Assembly: GCA_014621425.1 (NCBI GenBank)
Contig: JAANBB010000002.1
Span: 189,001-253,000 of the forward strand
Length of the DNA: 64,000 nt
Direction of reading: 5' to 3'
Source: Cylindrodendrum hubeiense
Taxonomy: Eukaryota; Ascomycota; Sordariomycetes; Hypocreales; Nectriaceae
Each line of letters starts with the position of its first letter. Position 1 is the stretch's first letter. The translations under genes were made by a program, and so were the position numbers. This document shows, piece after piece, positions 33,217 through 43,219 of the stretch. The notes beneath the pieces are model-generated. The model did no database searches. It saw nothing but the letters and a program-made list of their open reading frames with translations, and was not told the origin of the DNA.

Positions 33217-33650
33217 CTAATATCTGAGCAAATACTTCCCCTCCACCGGTTCTGGGTGCTTCGTGTTGTTGTTGACACGCACAAGCTCAAAACGGTCATC
33301 GTCAAGAGCCTTCGCGATCTGAAACTCGCCCAGTGGTGCACGATAACCCGGTTTTAGTATCCAGACTGTCTCTCCGATTTCAAATGGATGCTGCAAAGTG
33401 AGTCACGTATTAGATGTGTGCTTCGGAAATTATCGGCGACGACTGAAACCTACATCAGACACCGTCTCATATTTGGCCACTCTCGTGCTTTGCGATCTTC
33501 TTCGGCAACCTCTCCACCAAAATATCAGAATGTAATTAGCTGACTTAAAATTGGTCGGTATGATTGCTAACTGGCGTCAACTCCATTGGGAATCGGGGCT
33601 TTTGCATCTTGGTTGGACGCCGACTTGTCTACATTCTGTTTTGAGGCCAT
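33217..33650 (-). CDS. Small spliced orphan protein, 102 aa
   Basis: Three minus-strand exons, 33650-33572, 33509-33454 and 33390-33217; introns 62 and 63 nt, frames consistent. The start is MASKQNVDKSASNQ, a polar N-terminus. The C-terminal 57 residues look like a small beta-barrel (HPFEIGETVWILKPGYRAP, GEFQIAKALDDDRFELVRV), with an SH3/Tudor-like flavour, though that is only an impression. No family recognised. The second exon could use a nearby alternative acceptor, but only the one given keeps the frame open into the third exon. Confidence 0.6.
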
Positions 33651-34212
33651 GTTGGATGGAGGCTGTGTTGTGCAAGAGATCGAGTATGATCAAAGTGGGC
33701 GAAGTACGGCCGTGTTGGTCTTAAATATGCAGGCAGATCCATGTGATCAAGCCACAAGATTGCAGCCTCAGAAGCTTGATGTATCTCATGTATCATCCTC
33801 AGTAAACGGCAAATTCAGATGAGATTAAAGACCAAATTGTTCAGATAAGCCCCAAAGTCAGATGAACATGTTGCTCTTAGTGTGGATAAACGATTATTAG
33901 TACTGTAGCCATTACTCTCTTGCCTACTTCGATACTACAAAACGTTAGAAGGGACATGACGCGTCATTCCAATCTGACGGCCAGATGCCCCGCACTGCAC
34001 ATCTCGCCGAGACTGGCCGGGGAGAAGTCACTGTACATCACATTTGTAAATTGAACAAGGCTGCTGTACATGCATTGTTGGGGGCTTGCTTGCTAAGCTC
34101 ATATCGCCCGTTTATCGGCATGAGTGTGGCCTAACATGTTGCAATGTTTCCCTTGATACTCCTAGTTGACGTTGAACTTGGTTCATCACATCACAACGTT
34201 TCACTTATCAAA
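33651..34212. other. Spacer, nothing recognised
   Basis: Upstream region of the 102-aa orphan on the left; the right end leads into the DUF6594 remnant. Confidence 0.45.
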
Positions 34213-34990
34213 ATGGTGTTGACGCACTTGAAAAGGGCAATACGCGAGGGTGAGGATCGCTCCCCAAGTCGTATGTCACAAACCAAAATTGAATTACGGA
34301 CGGTGGAAGACAACAGGCAGGGGTACCCTCGCCTTGCCGCATTCCTTACCCTAGACAAGAGGTTTACGGTACTCGAACGATTTGACTACCTCCACATGAG
34401 AAACATCCTTGATATACAAGACCAGATTGCTGATAATTAAAGACAAACTAAACAAATGCGACGATGATGATGAGAGGATCCTTCTCGATCTTAGCAGTTG
34501 GCGTCATGGTACTAACGATCAAAGAAGAGCCTTGCTCAACGAGCTCCACGGTCGACTGAGGATGTGTGGTGAGTGACGTGAAAATTCTTAACAGAACTCA
34601 AGCGCTAACATAAAATTATCCCAAACCTGAAGACCAAGCAGTCCAAGATTGCTCTGTCATGTTGCGATTACCCGAGGCCAACAGCTAGCAAAAGCTGAGT
34701 GTTGAGAATTGGTTCTTTGCAAACAAACCGCTGGTGAAATTAGAGAGTTAATATTACACTAGCTGTAAATATAACAAGGACGATGTTGTTGTAGCAGGTT
34801 AGGATGACTTTGATGGTCCGGAAACACTTTTAAACATGTGTGTTGAGAGACTCAACAGAGTCTTCAACAAGGTTATTAGTTCGTTTGATCGTCGTTTAAC
34901 ATAATCGATCATGTCCATCGCCTCTACATCCCCTAGTTATGTTAACAGAGGCGCCGAAAGTGCGTTCATGAGGTTTTCGAGTAAACCCAA
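34213..34990 (+). pseudogene. DUF6594 protein remnant
   Basis: The family's N-terminal signature is clear: GYPRLAAFLTLDKRFTVLERFDYLHMRNILDIQDQIAD. At about 34436 the frame breaks; the next block (DKLNKCDDDDERILLDLSSW...RRALLNELHGRL) is in another frame. After an intron-like stretch with a GTGAGT donor at about 34568, further blocks appear (MLRLPEAN stop, VENWFFANKPLVK, DDFDGPETL, RVFNKVISSFDRR) with several stops. The C-terminal membrane helices that define intact DUF6594 proteins are missing. Function of the family is unknown; intact members are fungal membrane proteins. Confidence 0.75.
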
Positions 34991-35003
34991 CCCTTCCATG
35001 TCC

Positions 35004-35390
35004 TTAAGAGGTCAGATACGGTAACAGATCTCCTTCAGAAACGGAATCTCTGTTCAGTAATCGTAGTCCCAGTTGGTTTGCTTCATGTGCACCATTCAGC
35101 ACCTTATCTGCAAGCTGGATATTCTCGATGGATGATTTCAAGCCTCTTACCATGCACCTAACGAGAGATGTTGCTGTCCCCAAATCCAGGGGTTCAAACT
35201 GGGATAGTTTGAAGTATAGCGCAATCTCTGCAATTTCTTGAGCCCTGCTCTTTTCTTTCACCTCAGGATCTTCCAGCTTCGTATCGACCCAGTTAAATCA
35301 TCACTCAGTCGAACACAGAATGATTAACTCATCAGCCCTGTCTCGGCCGGGATCATTCGCGTATGTAGGCCAGGCAGCGTAACAACTCCA
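35004..35390 (-). pseudogene. Broken reading frame of unknown family
   Basis: On the minus strand a coherent frame (WSCYAAWPTYANDPGRDRADELIILCSTE) meets two consecutive TGA codons (35298-35303). It then continues in the same frame as FNWVDTKLEDPEVKEKSRAQEIAEIALYF and on to a normal stop at 35004. Continuity across the double stop suggests a dead gene or a 3' exon of the neighbouring caspase-like remnant. I do not recognise the family. Confidence 0.4.
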
Positions 35391-35429
35391 TCCATCTTCA
35401 ATTTATTTTTTTAGCTCATTTATCATGAT

Positions 35430-36254
35430 GTGTGTGTGTGAAAGATGGGTATTTTCCCTTGCCAGCAGGAGTCCAATTGTTCTTTTCGGTCGCTGCAGGA
35501 AACTCAACAGTCAGAGTACCCCGTGTTCGCGCAGCCTGGCCTGCGTAACAACAGTTGAGTAAAACCAGAACGTCGCATCCAGCACTCGATAGTGATGGTT
35601 GGATTGATGACCAATCTAGTGTCGGACAGCCAAAGAATTTTCTATGGACGGGAATCGATTAGCGTAACGATGAATCATCACATGAACTGCTGGCTCGCCG
35701 CCAATCTGGAACGAGTGTTTACTTACGCTGCCCAGATACACGGGTTATTATGTGATGTTTTCAGACCGCCATGCCCTCAATAGTATACGATGATTAGGTT
35801 GTCGGAGCCTCCAAAATTACGGAGGAATTGGGCGACATGAAGGTTGAGCAACACCTGGGGATCATTCGAGGGAACTTTTTGGGCCACACTCTGTAGTTGA
35901 AATCATGACAAAAGACATGACCAAGAACATCAATCTCGCGTGAAGACTCCAAATCATCCTCTTGCCTGGCAAGAAGAAGCATATTGACATCATTGCAATG
36001 CTGTGTTCGTAGGGGACGATACTCGGTGAGCCTTGTAGATATCGTCCCCTCGTAGTCGTCACTATCCGGCAAAGCAGCCATAATAGGCGGGGCATAATAC
36101 AATCCGGTTCAGTTAGCACCAACCATGGAGTGGAAATGGATAAAGTTAACTTCGCGTGCATTCTTCTACGGGCTAAGGTGTAGATGTTGTGGTCAAAATC
36201 AGGCTGAGGCGCCGGGCTGTGATACTGAAAATGCAGCCAATCAAGCCCGTACAT
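35430..36254 (-). pseudogene. Caspase-like (peptidase C14) remnant
   Basis: Minus-strand blocks in order: PDFDHNIYTLARRRMHAK, EIDVLGHVFCHDFNYRV, then in another frame VPSNDPQVLLNLHVAQFL and NLIIVYY-stop-GHGGLKT, and finally CDVLVLLNCCYAGQAARTRG and TVEFPAATEKNNWTPAGKGK. GHG with the His (about 35770) and CCYAG with the Cys (about 35545) are the catalytic dyad of fungal metacaspase-type proteins. The stop (TGA, plus 35777-35779) sits right before GHG, and there are at least two frameshifts, so no active protease can be made. Intact relatives are often parts of fungal cell-death or NLR-type proteins. Confidence 0.75.
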
Positions 36255-36483
36255 GTCGCTAAATATACAAAGGCAATTGAAAATTGCAATTGCTTAGATA
36301 ACGAAACTACAAAACATAATTTCAGAGGCGTGCGATGCGCCTTCCAGTTCATGGTTGGTTTCTCACGCGCTGACAAGTTTGTAAGGACAGGATATTATTC
36401 CATTTTCTCCATCTTTCTCCATATTTTTGCACCTAACGGTGTGGTCTAACATAAGGTCGTGAAGCGGCGGCTTCTAGGGAAAC

Positions 36484-37972
36484 TCAATTAAAGTGATCAA
36501 TGAACTTGATGACCTTCCTTCCGGTGCTACTCCGTTGAAATCCATTCAAATTTCTCAGATACACTAAACGAAATCGATGTTCATTCCCAGAGTATGCATG
36601 GAAGAATGTCCGAATGCGATCCGTGACCGCCTCTTCAGATATCAATTTTCCATCGCGCGGGGAGCAAAGAAGGCGGACTTCAAGCGAGGATTCGGCGGAA
36701 CCTTCTATCTTGTCCAAAATAACCTGCCACTGCAAAACTCCCAACTCCGCATTGTTTAGCAAGGTAGTAAGGTTGTGAAATTCGATGTACTCCCCATCAA
36801 AGTCAAAGCTGAATCGACGATCGCGGCCTTGGAGACGAAGCACGCGTAAGTGTGGCCAATCGTTTTCAGGTATCAGACCCTTAGCCTCTTCAGGCAGAGG
36901 ATGCAGAGACCCGATATCGCCGGTGATATACCGAACGAGGGGATTCCGAAGACGTGCAAGCGAGGTTTGAGCGATGATACCCTGCTCCCCTTCCTCCACG
37001 AGCTCCGGATTTGAGCCCTCCTCCGAGAAAGATGGGGGAAGGATCTCAAACACTGTGTCTCGCGTGTCATAGACGAAGTCTTCATACCCTGCAGAGGTAT
37101 TCTTTCCAGTGAGGTCAGGGTTACTGATGGCGTAGGGACCGGCTTCTGCACTACCCATGATAGAGCAGATTTTGACGGGACCAAGAACAACACCGATGTG
37201 CGCCCTCTGGGCTGGAGTAAGCGTCTCCGATGTGTAGATTATCTGGGTAATGTGCAGCTTGCTTCGCTCTTCTTGGGTGAGCGTTGAGATGTAGTGCATA
37301 GTCTGAGCAATCTGGCTACTGTCACCACATAATATGCTGACATGATAGTCGACCAAAAGCCGAACAACATCGGAAGATGACATGAGGTGTCCAGCGCCAA
37401 GAACAGATGCTCCAGCATTTTCTAAGATCTCCAAGATGAGATCCAGAGATCTACCATGTTAGCTTTCGGTTGTGGTCCTGGTTCGGGACTGTAGGCCAAT
37501 TACCTGTAAAGCTCACCCGAAGTATGCATCGTCAAAACCCAGTCTCCGTGTTTAATAATACCCATGCTCTGAATAAAGCGGCCAAAATTGGCCCTGTGGC
37601 GGCGGTTCTCATGAACATCTGTCGCGAAAAATAACGGTTTTGACCCAAATCCACCGCCTGTGACGCTCGCGTAGACGCTATGACGATAGGTATTTTGCGG
37701 ATTAGTGTCGTTGATGAGTCGCTCGATAGTTGCATAACTGGGAATGATGAGTGTTTGGCTTTGTGTAGGGTAGTTGGTATTTCTTACAGGTCTTTTTTTC
37801 TGAGTAATGGCTGGGCCCTCAAGTCGGATTCTGCTGGGTTCTTTGCAGCCTTGTCCCTAGTCGCACGAATGGCGTGTGCATCGGGGGGATACTGAACATC
37901 GGAGACGTAAAAGGGGTGTATCTTGGCAATTGCCAGTACATCGACTAATGAATGACCGGATTCAAGGATCAT
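36484..37972 (-). CDS. PaaK-like adenylate-forming enzyme
   Basis: Three exons, 37972-37788, 37737-37504 and 37450-36484, introns 50 and 53 nt, give 461 residues. The fold is that of phenylacetate-CoA ligase-type ANL enzymes: the phosphate loop region reads VTGGGFGSKPLFF, followed by a helix and SMGIIKHGDWVL, then ICSIMGSAEAGPYA (the acyl-site and AMP segment), VRYITGDIGSLHP with the conserved TGD Asp, and LRLQGRDRRFSFDFDGEYI near the hinge. The usual C-terminal catalytic Lys is plausibly in GRKVIKFIDHF. Known chemistry: ATP-dependent activation of an aryl or related acid to an acyl-AMP. Whether CoA is the acceptor is unknown. It lies 2 kb from the oxygenase gene, same strand. Confidence 0.85.
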
Positions 37973-39928
37973 GGTGGGAAATGGGGGTGAAGGTCAATGC
38001 CAGGATGGAAGTAGGCCACCAGGATACCTCCTATTGTGAAGAATACTTTACGGGTATAGGATAGGCTTAATATCGTACAGATAGGTCACATATTACTTTA
38101 TAGCTTACGCACTACTAAGCGAGGCTCTATACGGTGAATATTCGAGGTACCAATTTAGCCGTCGTATATATTTGCTTTGTCTGATTGCCCCGGTAGTTCT
38201 AAGTTACGGAGAAATGATACTGTAAATCATATGACTGAATGAATGTCTAGGATGACGTGAGCGGCGCGGTTCAAACCACGTATATCCACCGGCTTAATCC
38301 AGGTTCGATATACCGGCATGCAACACCTGCCAAAGACAGGGTCGGTGAGAACTCAGGCTAAGACCCGAGATCTCAGTTCAGCTGTGGGGTGTGAGGAATT
38401 GGCTGCAGTCCCCGATGCGTACGGAGTACAGAGTTGGCCCAAAGTTCCTCATTTCGAACAAGAGACCAATAGGGGAACGCAAGTGGGTTCCGCGGCACAG
38501 ACCAAAGCAACGATGATGCAGTAGGGCGGCGCTGGCTAGACAAAGGCGAATCTAGATGAAGTGCCCGGCTGCCATGCCATTGCCTTCCCTCTCGCCTCAA
38601 CTGGGAACTGCATGTACTACTTCGCCTAGTACACATGTTGGCTGCAAGTCTCACTACCCCCCCAACCCCTTACACGCCGACGTGGTGGGTTATTTCATTG
38701 GCCCTCGTGAGCCGAGGTTCGGCGCCTTGCACGGGGCACCTGAAAGCTTCTCATCATATGGCTGCGGCCCGTTGGTGTGCATGTATAGTGGATTCCGGCT
38801 TGTAGATCATGGACAGGCGGCGGCCGGTTCGACCTCGCCTTGACGGCCAGGGTATGGCATGCCTCCTCCACCTGTCTAAGCCGGTCGCAACGGTGGCGTT
38901 TTTACCGTGGCGGCCCGCTACTACTAGCCATCTCCATTTGCGTCCCGGGGTGTGGAGGTGCAATAGGCTGCATTCCTTGAGACATTTTGACTCGGTAGAT
39001 CTGCATTTGGTACGATGCTGGAATGAGGCTAGATGTGCATCATCCTCCGATGTACCGATATACCGATATTCCATTGGCAGTCAGAGAGGGATCAGCAGCG
39101 ACCTAAAAGTTCCTCAGGAGGAAAATAGGGGTCGTAGGCATCGTAGATCAATGCAGTCATCGGATTCTGGATACACACTCGATTGAACCCTAATCCTTTG
39201 ATCGAACGCGACGGTGACGAATCCATCATAGTATCATGACGATCCCTCATGTCCCGGACTTGAGTGCATTAGATCCTGCATAATAATTCCGTCACACTAA
39301 CGTTTAATTGGGTTATCAGACCCTGCTGCTGTATGGCGCCCTAAATACGAAGGCAAATCTCGTTCAATAATTACGGAGTCCTTTAACCCTACCATTGAAT
39401 GCAGTGCACTTTATGTACGGTTATCTGCATGCTGTCTCTCCGACTAACTGTTAAATGATCTATCATATCTTGTGTTTTTGGGGTGGCGTAGAAAATGATG
39501 TCGGCCGAATGGCCTGCATGTAATACGGCATCTCCGGACCGGGACACAGTAGTAGCCAGTCGCAACAACCGTTCTGCATAGCTCTGCTTGGTTGTGAAAC
39601 GTAGAGTGCCTATTCAGCCGGCCTCATAATAATATGATCGGGGCTGCGCTATGGCCTTCCCATAGCATCAGACCAACTCAAAAATCTTACTGCAGGGCAA
39701 TGGGGACTATTGTCTCAGCAGACACGGCACATAGCGTTCTTTACCCGGTTTTCAGCTGGACACAAGCGCAGGTGGCTGAACGAGATTTCGACGACAATTT
39801 TTAGCGACTATGCTACCTACTCGATCGTTACGTACAATGTCTCACAAATTTATTCCATCCCTCTGCATATCCTTCTGCATATCCAATCACATCCGCGAAC
39901 CCATTGACGTTGTGCTTCGGAAATATCA
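37973..39928. other. 2-kb spacer, nothing recognised
   Basis: Many short frames on both strands, none with family likeness or splice-consistent structure. It holds the promoter of the PaaK-like gene at its left end. Confidence 0.45.
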
Positions 39929-40912
39929 CTACAGTACAGAAATCGCGTCATAATTCGCAACACTGTGAAACGGAATCGCATCCCATCGCACCCGGCGGAG
40001 GTGGCGCTTCGGGTCCTTCACGTCGTTGCGTGCATGTAACCACCGGCGGTTATCCACGAGGACAATGCTCCTCTCCGGCAGGTCATCTGCAGTGAGATGC
40101 AACGTAGCATGTGATCGCACCTCGGTGCTCTGCAGGGCCTGCTTGAGCTCATCTAGCGCTCCCGACGCGCTGTCGTTGAGCGGCGTTAGGATGTCTTCCC
40201 GGAAGCGCATCATGGTTGGCCGGCCCTCCGCATCCGGCACTAACACGCTGCCAGTAATGTGGTCCTGAGTCAAATCTTTGATGAATTCAGGAGGAGTGGT
40301 GATCTGGAAGTCTGGACGAACCAGCGCGGCCCGACTTGCAGCGGACAGAAGCTCGCTCAGTCGTTCAACGTTCATTACAGACAGCGTGCCTCCACCGAAT
40401 CGATCATGCTGAAGCACCTGCAGAGCAAAGTATCTCGGCGGTGGGTTCTCGTAGCTGCAATCTGTGTGCCAAGGAAACTCCTCCATGGTTTCAGATCGAG
40501 CCTGGTGGTTCACAGCTTGGAAGTCCTTGGTGCTGGGGCGGACGTCCCAGAACCAGCCTCGCGTTGCGCTGTGCGAGATAGGTAGCTGGTGGTTGTGGTT
40601 CTCATGAAGACTGAGTAGCAATTGCTGAAGGTACTCGCTATCGCTGTCCTTGAACCCAAGGCTAATCTTCAAGATGCCACTCTGCTTGAGCTGTTCGGCG
40701 ACATGACGAACATGATCATGCTGTTTTGCGTAGCTCAGATCAGGGGCCTGAAAATGAGGCACAGAGGAGGCATGGGTGGCAAGACGACGAAGGCCATTGT
40801 GATTAATGTTTGAGAGGGGAAAGGGGTTTGGAGCAGCGCAAGGCCTTCGTGCACAAGCATGTGTGGGGAAGGTCTTGTTAGCGTAGCGAGAAAATCGATT
40901 CATGATTGACAA
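39929..40912 (-). CDS. TauD-family Fe(II)/2-oxoglutarate oxygenase
   Basis: A single exon of 327 residues. The facial triad is clear: His149 and Asp151 in EFPWHTDCSYE, His293 in NRRWLHARN, and a following Arg-rich RHLRRVRW that supplies the 2-oxoglutarate-binding Arg. Length fits the TauD/TfdA fold. Known reaction: 2-oxoglutarate- and O2-dependent hydroxylation or related oxidation, releasing CO2 and succinate. The first 50 residues (MSIMNRFSRYANKTF...LRRLATHASS) are Arg/Ala/Ser-rich and without acids, like a mitochondrial presequence. It is divergent from the ATP-grasp gene across a 624-bp shared promoter, which suggests joint regulation. Confidence 0.92.
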   Translation of the reverse strand: MSIMNRFSRYANKTFPTHACARRPCAAPNPFPLSNINHNGLRRLATHASSVPHFQAPDLSYAKQHDHVRHVAEQLKQSGILKISLGFKDSDSEYLQQLLLSLHENHNHQLPISHSATRGWFWDVRPSTKDFQAVNHQARSETMEEFPWHTDCSYENPPPRYFALQVLQHDRFGGGTLSVMNVERLSELLSAASRAALVRPDFQITTPPEFIKDLTQDHITGSVLVPDAEGRPTMMRFREDILTPLNDSASGALDELKQALQSTEVRSHATLHLTADDLPERSIVLVDNRRWLHARNDVKDPKRHLRRVRWDAIPFHSVANYDAISVL

Positions 40913-41536
40913 TGTGGTAGGTTATCGGTAAGTGCAGTAGTCAGGAACAATGCGATCAGGACAGGACAGAATTTAGATATGCTATGTAGTCGTCACTCTG
41001 CAGACTGCACTCGGACCTTTTTAAGCCGGGAGATCAAATAACACATGCTCAGCCTATAAGACTCGACAGCAGTCCACGAAGTCAGTGCTACAATCCGAAG
41101 GGCCGTACATATTTCACAACAGAACCTAGTAAGTGCAGACGGCTGCTTATCTGTCTCACACGCCCCTAGCTAGCTACCGCGCTCGCCGGGGATGCATACG
41201 AACGGGATCTCGTGAGTGACGTAATTGCGGCAGGGTTCAGCATCATCATCTCGTCAGTCCAATTGTTTTTATCCCTCCCTTTAATGCCGAGACATTTCGC
41301 CTGAAAACCCATCCCGTGTGAGTTTAGTGTGATATTGGCGCCACTACGGGCCGTCCTCGGGCATTGCCACCCGGTTTACGAGGGCCATGCATGGCGCTCG
41401 TCGCTTGGAAACCACTTGCGTAAACAGCCTTCAGATGCACATATGTGTCTTATAAATATCGGAGGGCCTTGTCAACCCCCGGTTCCAGATACTCTTCATC
41501 ACGTGTACTACCAACCGAAAGCACGCATTTCCGACG
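40913..41536. promoter_or_regulatory. Shared promoter of the oxygenase and ATP-grasp genes
   Basis: The two start codons face away from each other. Visible elements: TATAAATA (41451-41458), 79 bp upstream of the ATP-grasp ATG; TCACGTG (an E-box core) near 41500; TGACGTAA (a bZIP-type core) near 41217. Which protein binds is unknown. Confidence 0.5.
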
Positions 41537-43166
41537 ATGACTTCAATCACCAGTCACCTGCAGCAAATCCACATTGGACTCAACCATCCCAGTTACGAGC
41601 CCGTGGCCCATTACGAGACCAAAAACACCACGTACGCGCTCGAGCATGACAAACTCGAGGCCAGTCTCCTGGGTAGATGCCCTGCCCATTTATGGCCCCA
41701 TGACTCGTACAACACTGCCTGTCCCCGGCCAATCCTCATCAACAAGCATCATCAGCAACAACTAGACGAACTGCAGGAGGCATTGAATGCTGCCATCGTC
41801 GACATTGTTCAGCGATGGTGGTCTGACAGATATGCGCGATTTCCCGAGCGCATGCCTCTAGAGAAGAGAGAAGAAGAGCTGTTGCAGGTGAGTTTCACCA
41901 TCGGCGTCCAACTAGCGTTTTTGAACTGACATTGATTTCAATAGTGGCTGGAGGGTCAAATTTCGTGCGGCAATTTGAACCAGTTCCCATCATGCCTTGG
42001 ATCATGGAGGCCTGACTTTTTAGTTGAAGACAGCCAGGATGGTGCGATCGTGGAAAACTTTCGAATCACCGAAATCAACGCCCGGTTCTCCTTCAATGGG
42101 TTTATGCATCAAGCTTACGGGCAACAAGCTCTGGACGACATGGGTGTGGGTGCCGGTCTAACCAACGCAACAGACTCAGAAAAGGTAGTGTTCAAACCAG
42201 TTCATCCCGTATCTCAACGCTCCAGGTTCTAACGGCCAGTAGCTCCTCAAAGGTCTATTCACTCTCTTCAAGCCCAACGTTCCGTTGCATCTTCTCAAAG
42301 GTGAAGAGCGTGGGATTGACATCCACATGTTCATAGATGTCTTTCGGCGTCGTTTTGGCATCACCCCGAGGCTGATAACTCCTGCCGACCTCAGATTATT
42401 GCCTGACCCCCAAAGTAAGAGCGGATTCCGTCTTTGCTGTGTTGTCAGGAGTAACGGAGGTCTTGTTCCCCTCACTTCCCCTGCCTTCATCACTACAGAG
42501 GGAGAAGTTGTGGAGGAGATTCACCAAGTCGGGCTAGAGCTGCATCAGCGTGAGTTGATGGGGTTGGAGCCAGAGATGCTGCGTCAGGTTAGTCTTCGCT
42601 GTTTTAACGACATGCGGACAATTCTTCTGGTTCACGACAAGCGCATGCTCGGTATTGTGAAGCAGGAGCTTAGGTCTCTGGTCGCACGTAAAGTGCTCAC
42701 TCCAGCCCAATCACAGGTCCTCGACAAGGGAATTGTGGACACGATACTCCCTGCTTCACCAGAGCTGGAAAATATCCTTCAGGCCTCGAAGGACTCTCCT
42801 GATGTGAAAGATAAATACATCCTAAAACCAATTCGCGGTGGCAAGGGCGCTGGAATTGTTTTCGGCGATGAAATCACCCCCGAAGAGTGGGTTAGCGCCT
42901 TGAATGGTCTTCGATCTCCTGGAGTGGTCGCGGGAGTGACGTGTGTAGTACAGCGCCTGGTAATACCCCGGCTTTATGAAGTGGTATTGAAGGCTTCAGG
43001 CGATAGGACGCAATACCCAATTGTCGGGACATACCATGTCATCAATGGAAAGCTTCTTGGCTTGGGTATATGGCGCAGTAGCAGTGGTCGAATTTGTGCA
43101 ATCAGCACTGGGGGGTCTTGGATTTGTTCAGTGATTGCTAAGGCTGATGCCGAAGTTCTGTTTTGA
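41537..43166 (+). CDS. Circularly permuted ATP-grasp ligase
   Basis: Three exons, 41537-41887, 41945-42184 and 42243-43166, introns 57 and 58 nt, give 504 residues. ATP-grasp marks are present, but the acidic metal motif (E160-I-N162 in ITEINARFSFNG) comes before the ATP-binding lysine and glycine loop (K392 and RGGKGAG in KYILKPIRGGKGAGIVF). In ordinary ATP-grasp enzymes the order is the reverse; the same switch is known in glutathionylspermidine synthase-type, circularly permuted members. Such enzymes join a carboxylate to an amine through an acyl phosphate. The substrate cannot be told. The acceptor of intron 2 was set one triplet downstream of a nearer AG to avoid an immediate TAG. It is paired with the oxygenase. 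Confidence 0.85.
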
Positions 43167-43219
43167 CAGAGAGACTTTGCAACTCGGGGTATTAAATAGC
43201 GTAACCAGTTTCATAGACA

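Noticed and set aside
38250..38300. Possible tRNA (GGTTCAAACC, B-box-like)
   Set aside because: No matching A box or cloverleaf arms upstream.
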